NCBI GenBank assembly: GCA_001603335.1
Contig: LUYR01000130.1
Location: forward strand, 1-8,869
From: Rhodospirillales bacterium Alpha_05
GTDB taxonomy: Bacteria; Pseudomonadota; Alphaproteobacteria; Rhodospirillales; Rhodospirillaceae
Reading direction: 5' to 3'
Length of the DNA stretch: 8,869 nucleotides
The translations under genes were made by a program, and so were the position numbers. The notes under the pieces are model-generated. The model did no database searches. It had not been told where the DNA came from and saw only the letters and a list, made by a program, of their open reading frames with translations. Below are positions 1-7,139 of the stretch, piece after piece; position 1 is the first letter of the stretch; every line of letters starts with the position of its first letter.

Positions 1-506
1 CGCAGGGCTTCGGCGTCACCGAGCTCGCCGCGGTCACCGCGCGCTCCGGCGTAATCCTCTCCTCCACCGCGGCGCGCGACGCGATCCGCGAGGGGCGGAT
101 GGGCGACGCCAAGGCGATCCTCGGCCGCCCCTGGTCGATCGAGGGCACGGTGCAGCACGGCGAGGCGCGGGGCCGCTCGATCGGCTTCCCCACCGCCAAC
201 GTGCCGTTGACCGACACCTTGCGGCCGCGCGCCGGAGTCTATGCGGTCCGGGTGCGGATCGACGACGACGACACGATTTACCACGGCGTCGCGAATTGCG
301 GCCGCCGCCCGACCTTCGACGGCAAGGGCACGGTGCTGGAAGTGCATCTGTTCGACTTCGCCGAAAGTCTTTATGATCGCCGCCTTCATGTGGCCTTCGC
401 GCACTTCCTGCGCGATGAGCGGAAGTTCGACGGCCTCGACGCATTGAAGCGTCAGATCGTCGACGACGCCCAGGCCGCACGCCGGTATTTGCAAGAAACC
501 GCCTGA
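1..506 (+). CDS. ribF: Bifunctional riboflavin kinase / FAD synthetase, 3' part
   Basis: This enzyme phosphorylates riboflavin to FMN and then adenylylates FMN to FAD in the cytoplasm. The start is outside the window; the frame is open from base 3 and ends at TGA 504-506. What is visible is the end of the FAD synthetase domain, with an SST-x-x-R motif (codons about 60-77), followed by the complete riboflavin kinase domain. The kinase domain has the GFPTAN motif at 183-200, the GRRPTF stretch near 301-317, the LEVHLFDF block whose Glu (codon 339-341) is the expected catalytic base, and the family ending with RKFDGLDALKRQI. Two positions look off consensus as I know it: SSTAAR where SSTRIR is common, and LYDRRL where LYGR is usual. 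ribF directly before ileS and lspA is also the E. coli order, which supports the call. The ATG at 99 is an internal methionine, not the start. Confidence 0.95.
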   Translation, partial: QGFGVTELAAVTARSGVILSSTAARDAIREGRMGDAKAILGRPWSIEGTVQHGEARGRSIGFPTANVPLTDTLRPRAGVYAVRVRIDDDDTIYHGVANCGRRPTFDGKGTVLEVHLFDFAESLYDRRLHVAFAHFLRDERKFDGLDALKRQIVDDAQAARRYLQETA

Positions 507-523
507 CAGAACGAGCGTAAAGA

Positions 524-3340
524 ATGAGCGTGGAGACGAAAGAGACCGTGTTCCTGCCCGCCACTTCCTTCGGGATGAAGGCCGGGCTGCCGACGCTGGA
601 ACCGAAGCTGCTGGACCGCTGGAAGGCGATCGACCTCGAGGGCCGCCTGCGCAAGGCGGGCGCCGAGCGCGAGCCGTTCATTCTCCACGACGGCCCGCCC
701 TACGCCAACGGCAACCTCCACATCGGCCACGCGCTCAACAAGATCCTGAAGGACGTGATCGTCAAGAGCCAGCAGATGATGGGCAAGGACGCCCGCTACG
801 TGCCCGGCTGGGACTGCCACGGCCTGCCGATCGAATGGAAGATCGAGGAAAAATACCGCGCCGCGGGCAAGGACAAGGACGCGGTGCCGGTCGCCGAGTT
901 CCGCCAGGAATGCCGCGACTTCGCCGCGCACTGGATCGAGGTGCAGAAGGCCGAGTTCCAGCGCCTCGGCATCGGCGGCGACTGGGCCAATCCCTACACC
1001 ACGATGAGCTACCCGGCCGAGGCGCGGATCGTCGCCGAGCTCGGCAAGTTCCTCTTGAACGGCGGCCTCTACAAGGGTGCGAAGCCGGTGATGTGGTCGG
1101 TGGTCGAGAAGACCGCGCTGGCCGAGGCCGAGGTCGAATACCACGACCACACCTCCACCACCATCTGGGTGCGTTTCCCGGTGGTCGAAACCGGCGTGCA
1201 GGCGCTCAAGGGCGCGGCGGTGGTGATCTGGACCACCACCCCCTGGACGATGCCGGGCAACCGCGCGATCGCCTACGGCAAGGATTTCACCTACGCCGTG
1301 GTCGAGGTCAAGGAAGCCGAGGGCCACAGCCTCGCCCGTCCGGGCGAGCGTTTCGCGGTGCTGCGCGACCTGGTCGAGGACGTGGTCAAGGAAGCCCACA
1401 TCACCGCCTATGATGTCGTCGCCGAGTTCCCCGGCGCGGATCTGGCCGGCACCGTCTGCCGCCATCCGCTGCATGCGGGCGGCTATGCCTTCCCGGTGCC
1501 GCTGCTGGCGGGCGACTTCGTCACCACCGACGTCGGCACCGGCTTCGTCCACATGGCGCCGGGCCACGGCGAGGACGACTGGCGCCTCTGCGTCGCCAAC
1601 GGCATCGCGGTGCCCGACACCGTCGCCGACGACGGCGTCTATTACCCGCACGTGCCGATGTTCGCGGGCAAGCATGTGTTCAAGGTCGCGCCCGACGTGC
1701 TGAAGGCGATGACCCAGGCCGACGCGCTGCTCGCCTCGGGCAAGCTCGTCCACAGCTATCCGCATTCCTGGCGCTCGAAGGCGCCGCTGATCTTCCGCAA
1801 CACGCCGCAGTGGTTCATCTCGATGGACACCAACGCGCTGCGCGACACCGCGCTCGCCGCCATCGACGACACCCGCTGGGTGCCGGCGCAGGGCCGCAAC
1901 CGCATCCGCGCGATGGTCGAGGGCCGCCCCGACTGGTGCGTCTCGCGCCAGCGCGCCTGGGGCGTGCCGATCGCGGTGTTCGTCGACAAGAAGACCGGCG
2001 AACCGCTGCGCGACGCCAAGGTGATGGAGCGGATCGTCGACGCGGTGCGCGCCAAGGGCGCGGACGTCTGGTTCACCGAGCCGTCGGAGACCTTCCTTAG
2101 CCCCGAGTACGACGCCGCCAACTACGACAAGGTCACCGACATCCTCGACGTGTGGTTCGATTCGGGCTGCACCCACGCCTTCGTGCTCGAGGACCGCAAC
2201 GACCTCACCTGGCCCGCCGCCCTCTACCTCGAAGGCTCGGACCAGCATCGCGGCTGGTTCCAGAGCTCGCTGCTGGAAAGCTGCGGCACCCGTGGCCGCG
2301 CGCCCTACGACACCGTGCTGACCCACGGCTTCGTGCTCGACGAACAGGGCCGCAAGATGTCGAAGTCCTTGGGCAACGTCGTCGCGCCCCAGGACGTCAC
2401 CAACCAGATGGGCGCGGACATCCTCCGCCTCTGGGTGGTCGGCTCCGACTACACCGAGGACTTGCGCATCGGCAAGGAGATCCTCTCCCGCACCACCGAC
2501 GTCTACCGCCGCCTGCGCAACACCCTGCGCTACCTCCTCGGCAACCTCGCGGGCTTCACCGAAGCCGAAAAGCTGCCGGTGGCCGAGATGCCCGAGCTGG
2601 AACGCTGGGTGCTGCATCGACTCTCCGAGCTCGACGCGGCGATGCGGGAGTGCTGCAACACCACCTACGCCTTCCATGAGCTGTTCCAGGAGTTGCACAA
2701 CTTCTGCGCCATCGACCTGTCGGCGTTCTACTTCGACATCCGCAAGGACGTGCTCTACTGCGACGCCGCCGCCAGCACCCGCCGCCGCGCGGCACGCACC
2801 GTGCTCGACGTGGTGTTCAACACCCTGGTGGCGTGGCTCGCGCCGTTCACCGTGTTCACCGCCGAGGAAGCCTGGATGAGCCGCTTCCCCGAGAGCGAGC
2901 AGTCGGTGCACGAGCAGGCATTCCCGGCGATTCCGGCGGAGTGGCGCGACGACGCGCTCGCCGACCGCTGGACCCAGGTGCGCGATGTCCGCCGCGTGAT
3001 CACCGGTACGCTCGAAAAGGAACGCGCGGCGAAGCGCATCGGCTCGTCGCTCCAGGCCGCCCCGGTGGTGCACCTCACGCCCGAGCTCGCCAAGCTCTGC
3101 GCCGGGTTGCCGCTCGCCGACCTGTGCATCACCTCGGACATCACCCTCACCACCGACCCGGCGCCGGAAGGCGCGTTCGCGCTCGACGACGTGCCGGGCG
3201 TGGCGGTGGTGCCGGAGCCGGCCTCGGGCGAGAAGTGCCAGCGCTGCTGGAAGGTGCTGCCCGACGTGGGCAGCCATGCCCACGCGGGCGTCTGCGACCG
3301 TTGCTCCGACGCGATGGACGCCTGGGAGGCCAACGCCTGA
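524..3340 (+). CDS. ileS: Isoleucine--tRNA ligase
   Basis: This cytoplasmic class I synthetase charges tRNA-Ile with isoleucine. The 938 residues match the usual bacterial length. Landmarks in order: the HIGH motif at residues 66-69 within GNLHIGHA; the GWDCHGLPIEWKIE block near 89-102; the CP1 editing domain with WTTTPWT at 236-242 and GFVHMAPGHGEDDW at 340-353; the DVWFDSG and LEGSDQHRGWFQ blocks; KMSKS at 611-615; and a helical anticodon-binding region. The C-terminal zinc knuckle has Cys905, Cys908, Cys924 and Cys927. The editing site looks intact, so valine proofreading is expected. The ATG lies 17 bases after the ribF stop with only a weak purine-rich stretch before it (AAAGA), so translation may lean on coupling from ribF. 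No leader, T-box or attenuator fits in that gap. Residues 1-920 contain no TTA, CTA or TCA codons. Confidence 0.98.
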   Translation: MSVETKETVFLPATSFGMKAGLPTLEPKLLDRWKAIDLEGRLRKAGAEREPFILHDGPPYANGNLHIGHALNKILKDVIVKSQQMMGKDARYVPGWDCHGLPIEWKIEEKYRAAGKDKDAVPVAEFRQECRDFAAHWIEVQKAEFQRLGIGGDWANPYTTMSYPAEARIVAELGKFLLNGGLYKGAKPVMWSVVEKTALAEAEVEYHDHTSTTIWVRFPVVETGVQALKGAAVVIWTTTPWTMPGNRAIAYGKDFTYAVVEVKEAEGHSLARPGERFAVLRDLVEDVVKEAHITAYDVVAEFPGADLAGTVCRHPLHAGGYAFPVPLLAGDFVTTDVGTGFVHMAPGHGEDDWRLCVANGIAVPDTVADDGVYYPHVPMFAGKHVFKVAPDVLKAMTQADALLASGKLVHSYPHSWRSKAPLIFRNTPQWFISMDTNALRDTALAAIDDTRWVPAQGRNRIRAMVEGRPDWCVSRQRAWGVPIAVFVDKKTGEPLRDAKVMERIVDAVRAKGADVWFTEPSETFLSPEYDAANYDKVTDILDVWFDSGCTHAFVLEDRNDLTWPAALYLEGSDQHRGWFQSSLLESCGTRGRAPYDTVLTHGFVLDEQGRKMSKSLGNVVAPQDVTNQMGADILRLWVVGSDYTEDLRIGKEILSRTTDVYRRLRNTLRYLLGNLAGFTEAEKLPVAEMPELERWVLHRLSELDAAMRECCNTTYAFHELFQELHNFCAIDLSAFYFDIRKDVLYCDAAASTRRRAARTVLDVVFNTLVAWLAPFTVFTAEEAWMSRFPESEQSVHEQAFPAIPAEWRDDALADRWTQVRDVRRVITGTLEKERAAKRIGSSLQAAPVVHLTPELAKLCAGLPLADLCITSDITLTTDPAPEGAFALDDVPGVAVVPEPASGEKCQRCWKVLPDVGSHAHAGVCDRCSDAMDAWEANA

Positions 3341-3342
3341 TC

Positions 3343-3804
3343 ATGAAGCGCGGCCTCCTCATCGCGCTCGCCGTGCTGATCGCCGACCAGATCAGCAAGG
3401 CGGCGATCCTCGACCTGATGCAGCCGCCCCGCAGCATCGAAATCCTGCCGGTGTTCAACATCGTGCTGGCGATGAACCGGGGCGTCAGCTTCTCGCTGTT
3501 CGCCAGCCACGGCGAGTGGACGCCCTACATCCTCACCGGCGTCGCGCTGGCGATGGTGGCGGGGCTGCTGTGGTGGCTGAGGACGGCGGAAACCACGCTC
3601 ACCCGCGTCGCCATCGGTCTCGTCGTCGGCGGCGCGCTCGGCAACGTCATTGACCGCGTACGCTATGGCGCGGTAGTGGATTTCCTCGACGTGCATGTCG
3701 GCGCCTCGCACTGGCCCGCCTTCAACGTCGCGGATTCCGCGATCACCATCGGCGCGATTTTGCTGATGCTGGATGCCTTGTTCTCCCGTCCCCAATCAAG
3801 GTAA
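3343..3804 (+). CDS. lspA: Lipoprotein signal peptidase (signal peptidase II)
   Basis: This inner-membrane aspartyl protease removes the signal peptide from diacylglyceryl-modified prolipoproteins. The 153 residues are typical of the family. Hydrophobic segments lie at about 4-24, 61-79, 88-103 and 132-147, giving the expected four-helix topology. Conserved elements are ADQISK (Asp15, Lys19), MNRGVSFSLF (44-53), GNVIDR-x3-G-x-VVDF (100-114) and FNVADS (127-132). The likely catalytic pair is Asp113 and Asp131. The ATG is 2 bases after the ileS stop; the frame is open far upstream inside ileS, but this start gives the proper N-terminus directly before the first membrane helix. I see no good Shine-Dalgarno outside ileS coding sequence, so translational coupling to ileS is likely. 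The gene directly downstream encodes a lipoprotein. Confidence 0.97.
   Translation: MKRGLLIALAVLIADQISKAAILDLMQPPRSIEILPVFNIVLAMNRGVSFSLFASHGEWTPYILTGVALAMVAGLLWWLRTAETTLTRVAIGLVVGGALGNVIDRVRYGAVVDFLDVHVGASHWPAFNVADSAITIGAILLMLDALFSRPQSR
3798..3801 (+). promoter_or_regulatory. Candidate ribosome binding site for the BamF-like gene
   Basis: AAGG sits at the very end of lspA, directly before its TAA stop and 14 bases before the ATG at 3816. That spacing is longer than ideal, so the site is tentative. If used, ribosomes finishing lspA would pass over it, favouring coupled expression of the peptidase and the lipoprotein. Confidence 0.35.
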
Positions 3805-3815
3805 GATGCGCCACC

Positions 3816-4427
3816 ATGACCGTGAACCTGTCGCACCATCGCCCGACCTCCGCCCGCGCCCTGACGCGCCTCGGCCTCGTGCTGCTCGCGGGCCTGAGTC
3901 TCTCCGCCTGCGGCGACGTCAAGCAGAAGCTCGGCTTCTCCCGCGAAGCGCCGGACGAGTTCACCGTGCTACAGCGTGCGCCGCTTTCGGTGCCGCCCGA
4001 CTTCGCGCTGCGTCCGCCGCAGCCGGGTGCGGTGCGCCCGCAGGAAGGCTCGGAGAAGGATCGGGCGCGCGACACGCTGCTCGGCCGTTCCGCCAAGAAC
4101 CCGAAGGTCTACGCCCGCGAGCTTGAGGCCAACTCCTCCCTCTCCCAGGGCGAAAAGACGGTGCTCACCCGCGCCGGCGCCAACGAAGCCGATCCTGCGA
4201 TCCGCGACACCGTGGACCGCGAGACTTCGGATCTGGCCAAAGAGAACCAATCGTTCACCGATTACCTGGTGTTCTGGGAAGACCGCTCCTACCAGGGCAC
4301 CCCGGTCGACCCGGTCAAGGAATCCCAGCGCATTCGCGAGAACATGGCGCTCGGCCGCTCGCTCTCCGAAGGCGAACCGCCGAAGATCGAACGCCGCGCC
4401 AAGGGCATGCTCGAAGGCATCTTCTAA
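3816..4427 (+). CDS. DUF3035 lipoprotein, BamF-like subunit of the outer-membrane assembly complex
   Basis: This 203-residue protein is a predicted lipoprotein. It has a hydrophilic N-region with Arg residues, a hydrophobic core (about 19-28) and a lipobox LSAC at 29-32, making Cys32 the lipidated residue, followed by Gly-Asp. Residues 46-68 carry a PDEFTVLQRAPLSVPPDF motif that resembles the N-terminal signature of the Bam-complex lipoprotein BamC; in alphaproteobacteria, DUF3035 proteins with this motif have been described as BamF, a BAM complex component. The middle (about 85-150) is polar and probably flexible. A second family-like block is at the C-terminus, with a VDPVKESQRI segment, a GEPP turn and a terminal GIF. 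It starts 12 bases after lspA and is probably co-transcribed with it. The expected location is the inner face of the outer membrane. The lipoprotein call is firm; the BamF assignment rests on motif memory. Confidence 0.8.
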   Translation: MTVNLSHHRPTSARALTRLGLVLLAGLSLSACGDVKQKLGFSREAPDEFTVLQRAPLSVPPDFALRPPQPGAVRPQEGSEKDRARDTLLGRSAKNPKVYARELEANSSLSQGEKTVLTRAGANEADPAIRDTVDRETSDLAKENQSFTDYLVFWEDRSYQGTPVDPVKESQRIRENMALGRSLSEGEPPKIERRAKGMLEGIF

Positions 4428-4459
4428 GCGCGACCGCTTCCCGACTTCCATCCCCGACC

Positions 4460-4464
4460 GGAGG
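4460..4464 (+). promoter_or_regulatory. Shine-Dalgarno for the first M16 peptidase gene
   Basis: GGAGG lies 5 bases before the ATG at 4470 and is one of the strongest ribosome binding sites in the window. It fixes the start at 4470 over the second ATG of the same frame (4482). It is in the 42-base gap after the BamF-like gene, which holds no recognisable terminator. Confidence 0.75.
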
Positions 4465-4469
4465 ACGCA

Positions 4470-5804
4470 ATGCGCCGCCGCATGTCGCTTTGTCTGCTGC
4501 TGTCGGGCGCGTCCCTCGCGCTCGGCGACCCTGCGCACGCCAAGGTCTTCGACCCCACCGTCTTCACGCTCGAAAACGGCCTGACGGTGGTGGTGGTCGA
4601 GAACCACCGCGCGCCGATCGTCTCCAACATGGTCTGGTACAAGGTCGGCGCCGCCGACGAGCCGCCCGGCAAGACCGGCCTCGCGCATCTCCTCGAACAC
4701 CTGATGTTCAAGGGCACGCCCGAGATTCCGGCGGGGCAGTTCTCCAAGCTGGTGGCGGCCAAAGGCGGCGTCGACAACGCGATGACCAGTCGCGACTTCA
4801 CCGCCTACTACCAGCGCATCGCCGCCGAGCACCTGCCGATGGTGATGCGCATGGAGGCGGACCGCATGGCCCACCTCAAGCTCGACGAAAAGGACTTCCA
4901 GAGCGAGCGCGAGGTGGTGCGCGAGGAACGCCGCATGCGGGTCGAGAACGAACCGGCGGCGATGCTCTCCGAGCGCCTCAACATGGCGCTGTGGATGAAC
5001 CATCCCTACGCACGCCCGGTCGGCGGCTTCGATTCCGAAATCCGCGGCCTCACCCGCGACGACGCGCTCGCCTTCCACAAAGTCTGGTACGCGCCGAATA
5101 ATGCCGTGCTGTTCGTCGCGGGCGACGTCACGCCGCAGCAGGTGAAGAGCCTCGCCGAGGAGACCTTCGGCAAGATTCCGCGCGCCGAAACGCCAGAGCG
5201 CGTGCGCGGCGAGCCGGAAGCGCCGATGGCCGACATCCGCATCGCCTTCAGCGCGCCCAACGTGCGCCAGGCGCGCTGGTACCGCGCCAACATCACGCCC
5301 TCCTGCGCCACCGCCGAACCCAAGGTGGGCGCGGCGCTGGACATGCTCGCCGAAATCCTCGGCGGCGGCCCCACCAGCCGCCTCTATCGCCAACTGGTGC
5401 TGGAGGAGAAGCTCGCGGTCGACGTCGGCGCGGGCTACAGCGGCACCGCACTCGGGCCGGGCAGCTTCACCGTCGGCGCGACGCCGCTGCCGGGCGTCGA
5501 TCCGGCGACCCTCGACACCAAGGTCGCCGCCGCGATCGCCGCGATCGCCAAGGACGGCGTCACCGCCGCCGAACTCTCCCGCGTCCGCGAGCGGATGCTG
5601 GCGGCCAGGATCTACGCCCGCGACGACCTGTTCTCCGCGCCCCAGGCGCTCGCCGAGAGCCTCGCGGTCGGCTGCACCATCGCCGACGTCGAAAACTTCA
5701 ACGACGTCGTCGCCGCGCTCACCACCGCCGACGTGCAGGCCGCAGCCCAGCGCCTCGACGGTCCCCACGCCCAGGGCATCCTCACGCCGGAGGCCGCGCC
5801 ATGA
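4470..5804 (+). CDS. Exported M16B zinc metallopeptidase, catalytic subunit
   Basis: This is a 444-residue M16 (insulinase/processing-peptidase-like) protein. Residues 1-24 form a Sec signal peptide ending in AHA, so the mature enzyme should be periplasmic. The inverted zinc motif HLLEH is at 73-77, with Glu76 as catalytic base, and the third zinc ligand is probably Glu153, at the family spacing of 76 after His77. A second M16 domain fills about residues 200-430. At the place where many M16 proteins carry an Arg/Tyr pair for substrate binding, the aligned residues here are Val310 and Val317. Activity therefore probably needs a partner, and the overlapping downstream gene supplies that pair. 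Such zinc/RY pairs are known for heterodimeric M16B peptidases, for example in Sphingomonas. The substrate is unknown; peptide or misfolded-protein turnover in the periplasm is a reasonable guess given the BamF-like neighbour. Databases often call such proteins pitrilysin-family or PqqL-like. Confidence 0.92.
   Translation: MRRRMSLCLLLSGASLALGDPAHAKVFDPTVFTLENGLTVVVVENHRAPIVSNMVWYKVGAADEPPGKTGLAHLLEHLMFKGTPEIPAGQFSKLVAAKGGVDNAMTSRDFTAYYQRIAAEHLPMVMRMEADRMAHLKLDEKDFQSEREVVREERRMRVENEPAAMLSERLNMALWMNHPYARPVGGFDSEIRGLTRDDALAFHKVWYAPNNAVLFVAGDVTPQQVKSLAEETFGKIPRAETPERVRGEPEAPMADIRIAFSAPNVRQARWYRANITPSCATAEPKVGAALDMLAEILGGGPTSRLYRQLVLEEKLAVDVGAGYSGTALGPGSFTVGATPLPGVDPATLDTKVAAAIAAIAKDGVTAAELSRVRERMLAARIYARDDLFSAPQALAESLAVGCTIADVENFNDVVAALTTADVQAAAQRLDGPHAQGILTPEAAP
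5789..5793 (+). promoter_or_regulatory. Shine-Dalgarno for the second M16 gene, inside the first
   Basis: GGAGG within the last codons of the first M16 gene lies 7 bases before the ATG at 5801. Together with the ATGA stop/start overlap (5801-5804), it points to translational coupling and balanced production of the two subunits. Confidence 0.75.
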
Positions 5805-7129
5805 TCCGTCCGCTCCAGGCGCTCTGCGCCGTGCTGGTGCTGCTCGCGCCCCTACCCGCCCTCGCCAAGCCCGCGACGATCGTGACCAGCCCGGGCGGCA
5901 TCACCGCCTGGCTGGTGGAAGACCACGCCAACCCGATGATCGCGGTGTCGCTGCTGTTCGCGGGCGGCGCGGCCACCGATCCGGACGGCAAGGTCGGCCT
6001 CGCCACCTTCGTCTCGGGCATGCTCGACGAAGGTGCGGGCGAAATGGACTCCCAGGCGTTCCAGACCCGCCTCGACGACTTGAACGTCGAGATCGGCTTC
6101 AACGCCGCGCGCGACACCTTCTCCGGCTCGATGACGACGCTCACCGCGCACCGCGACGAGGCCTTCGCGCTGCTGAACGCCGCCCTCACCCAGCCGCGCT
6201 TCGACGCCGAGCCGCTGGAGCGGATGCGCAGCGTGTTCCAGACCCGGCTGCGGCAACGCGCCGAGCGCCCCAACGCCCGTGCGGCTCAGGCGCTGTTCGG
6301 CGAGATCTTCGCCGGGCATCCCTACGGCCGCCCCACCGACGGCACCGAGGCGGGGCTCAAGGCAATCACTGCCGCCGACCTGCACGACTTCGTCAAAACC
6401 CGCTTCACCCGCGACCGGCTGATGATCGGCGTGGTCGGCGACATTTCCGCCGCCGAACTCGCCGCCCTGCTCGACAAAACCTTCGGCAACCTGCCCGCGA
6501 CATCGAAGCTGCCGCCGGTGGCGAAGGTGAAGCCCAAGCTCTCGGGCGGCATCGTCCCGGTGCCGATGGCGGTGCCGCAGGCCTCGGCGGTGTTCGCGCA
6601 AGAGGGCCCGGCGCGCTCCGACCCGGATTGGCAGGCGTTCCGCGTGGTGATGTACGTGCTCGCCGACGGCGGCTTCTCCTCGCGCCTGACCGAGGAGGTG
6701 CGCGAGAAGCGCGGCCTCGCCTACGGCGTCGGCGCGGAGGCCGCGCCGCTGGCGGAGTCGCCCCTGGTGATCGGCAGCGTCGGCACCCAGACCGCGAAAA
6801 TCGGCGAAAGCCTGAAGATCATCCGCGCCGAGTGGGCGAAGATGCACGACTCCGGCCCGACCGACGACGAGATCGCCAAGGCCAAGGCGTTCCTCAGCGG
6901 TTCGCTGCCGCTCAACCTCAACTCCAGCCCCGCGATCGCCCAGACCCTGACGACGTTGCAGCACTTCCACCTGCCGCCCGACGAGTTGGAGCACCGCGCC
7001 GAGGTTCTGGCGGCGATCAGCCCCGCGACGATCCGCGCGGTGGCGAAGCGCTGGCTGACTCCGGACCGCCTGACCTTCGCGGTGGCGGGCGAGATCAAGA
7101 AGTCCGACCTGCCGCAAACCGGAAAATAG
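5801..7129 (+). CDS. Exported M16B peptidase-like protein, non-catalytic partner subunit
   Basis: This 442-residue M16-family protein has a signal peptide ending in ALA at about residue 22, so it should be periplasmic like its partner. The zinc site is lost: aligning GKVGLATFVSG with the partner's GKTGLAHLLEH puts Thr69, Ser72 and Gly73 where His, Glu and His should be, and the third ligand region appears to carry Gln147. The fold is otherwise complete, with a VVGDIS strand near 211-216, and a good second-domain motif VREKRGLAYGV at 300-310 provides the Arg301/Tyr308 pair missing from the upstream protein. It should therefore help bind substrate but not cut it, in a heterodimer with the protein from 4470-5804. 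The start overlaps the upstream stop by 4 bases (ATGA). The closeness of the two genes and their shared architecture suggest an old tandem duplication followed by division of labour. Confidence 0.91.
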   Translation: MIRPLQALCAVLVLLAPLPALAKPATIVTSPGGITAWLVEDHANPMIAVSLLFAGGAATDPDGKVGLATFVSGMLDEGAGEMDSQAFQTRLDDLNVEIGFNAARDTFSGSMTTLTAHRDEAFALLNAALTQPRFDAEPLERMRSVFQTRLRQRAERPNARAAQALFGEIFAGHPYGRPTDGTEAGLKAITAADLHDFVKTRFTRDRLMIGVVGDISAAELAALLDKTFGNLPATSKLPPVAKVKPKLSGGIVPVPMAVPQASAVFAQEGPARSDPDWQAFRVVMYVLADGGFSSRLTEEVREKRGLAYGVGAEAAPLAESPLVIGSVGTQTAKIGESLKIIRAEWAKMHDSGPTDDEIAKAKAFLSGSLPLNLNSSPAIAQTLTTLQHFHLPPDELEHRAEVLAAISPATIRAVAKRWLTPDRLTFAVAGEIKKSDLPQTGK

Positions 7130-7139
7130 GACCCGAGCC

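Noticed and set aside
507..523. Leader, T-box or attenuator controlling ileS
   Set aside because: Only 17 bases separate ribF and ileS, too few for any such element, and no promoter or hairpin is visible there.
452..3283. 943-codon open frame on the minus strand under ileS
   Set aside because: It is codon-aligned with ileS and open only because ileS lacks TTA, CTA and TCA codons. Its translation is rich in Arg, His, Gly and Val with no recognisable domain, while the + strand encodes an unmistakable IleS.
2833..3342. Longer start for lspA, reading upstream inside ileS
   Set aside because: The frame is open there, but the translation is Arg/Gly-rich shadow sequence of ileS. The ATG at 3343 gives the normal length and N-terminus of signal peptidase II.
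4428..4469. Transcription terminator between the BamF-like and M16 genes
   Set aside because: The 42 bases contain no stable inverted repeat and no T-run.
3969..5768. 599-codon minus-strand frame under the BamF-like and first M16 genes
   Set aside because: It is an antisense shadow in the same codon-aligned register; it crosses two real genes and has low-complexity composition and no domain.
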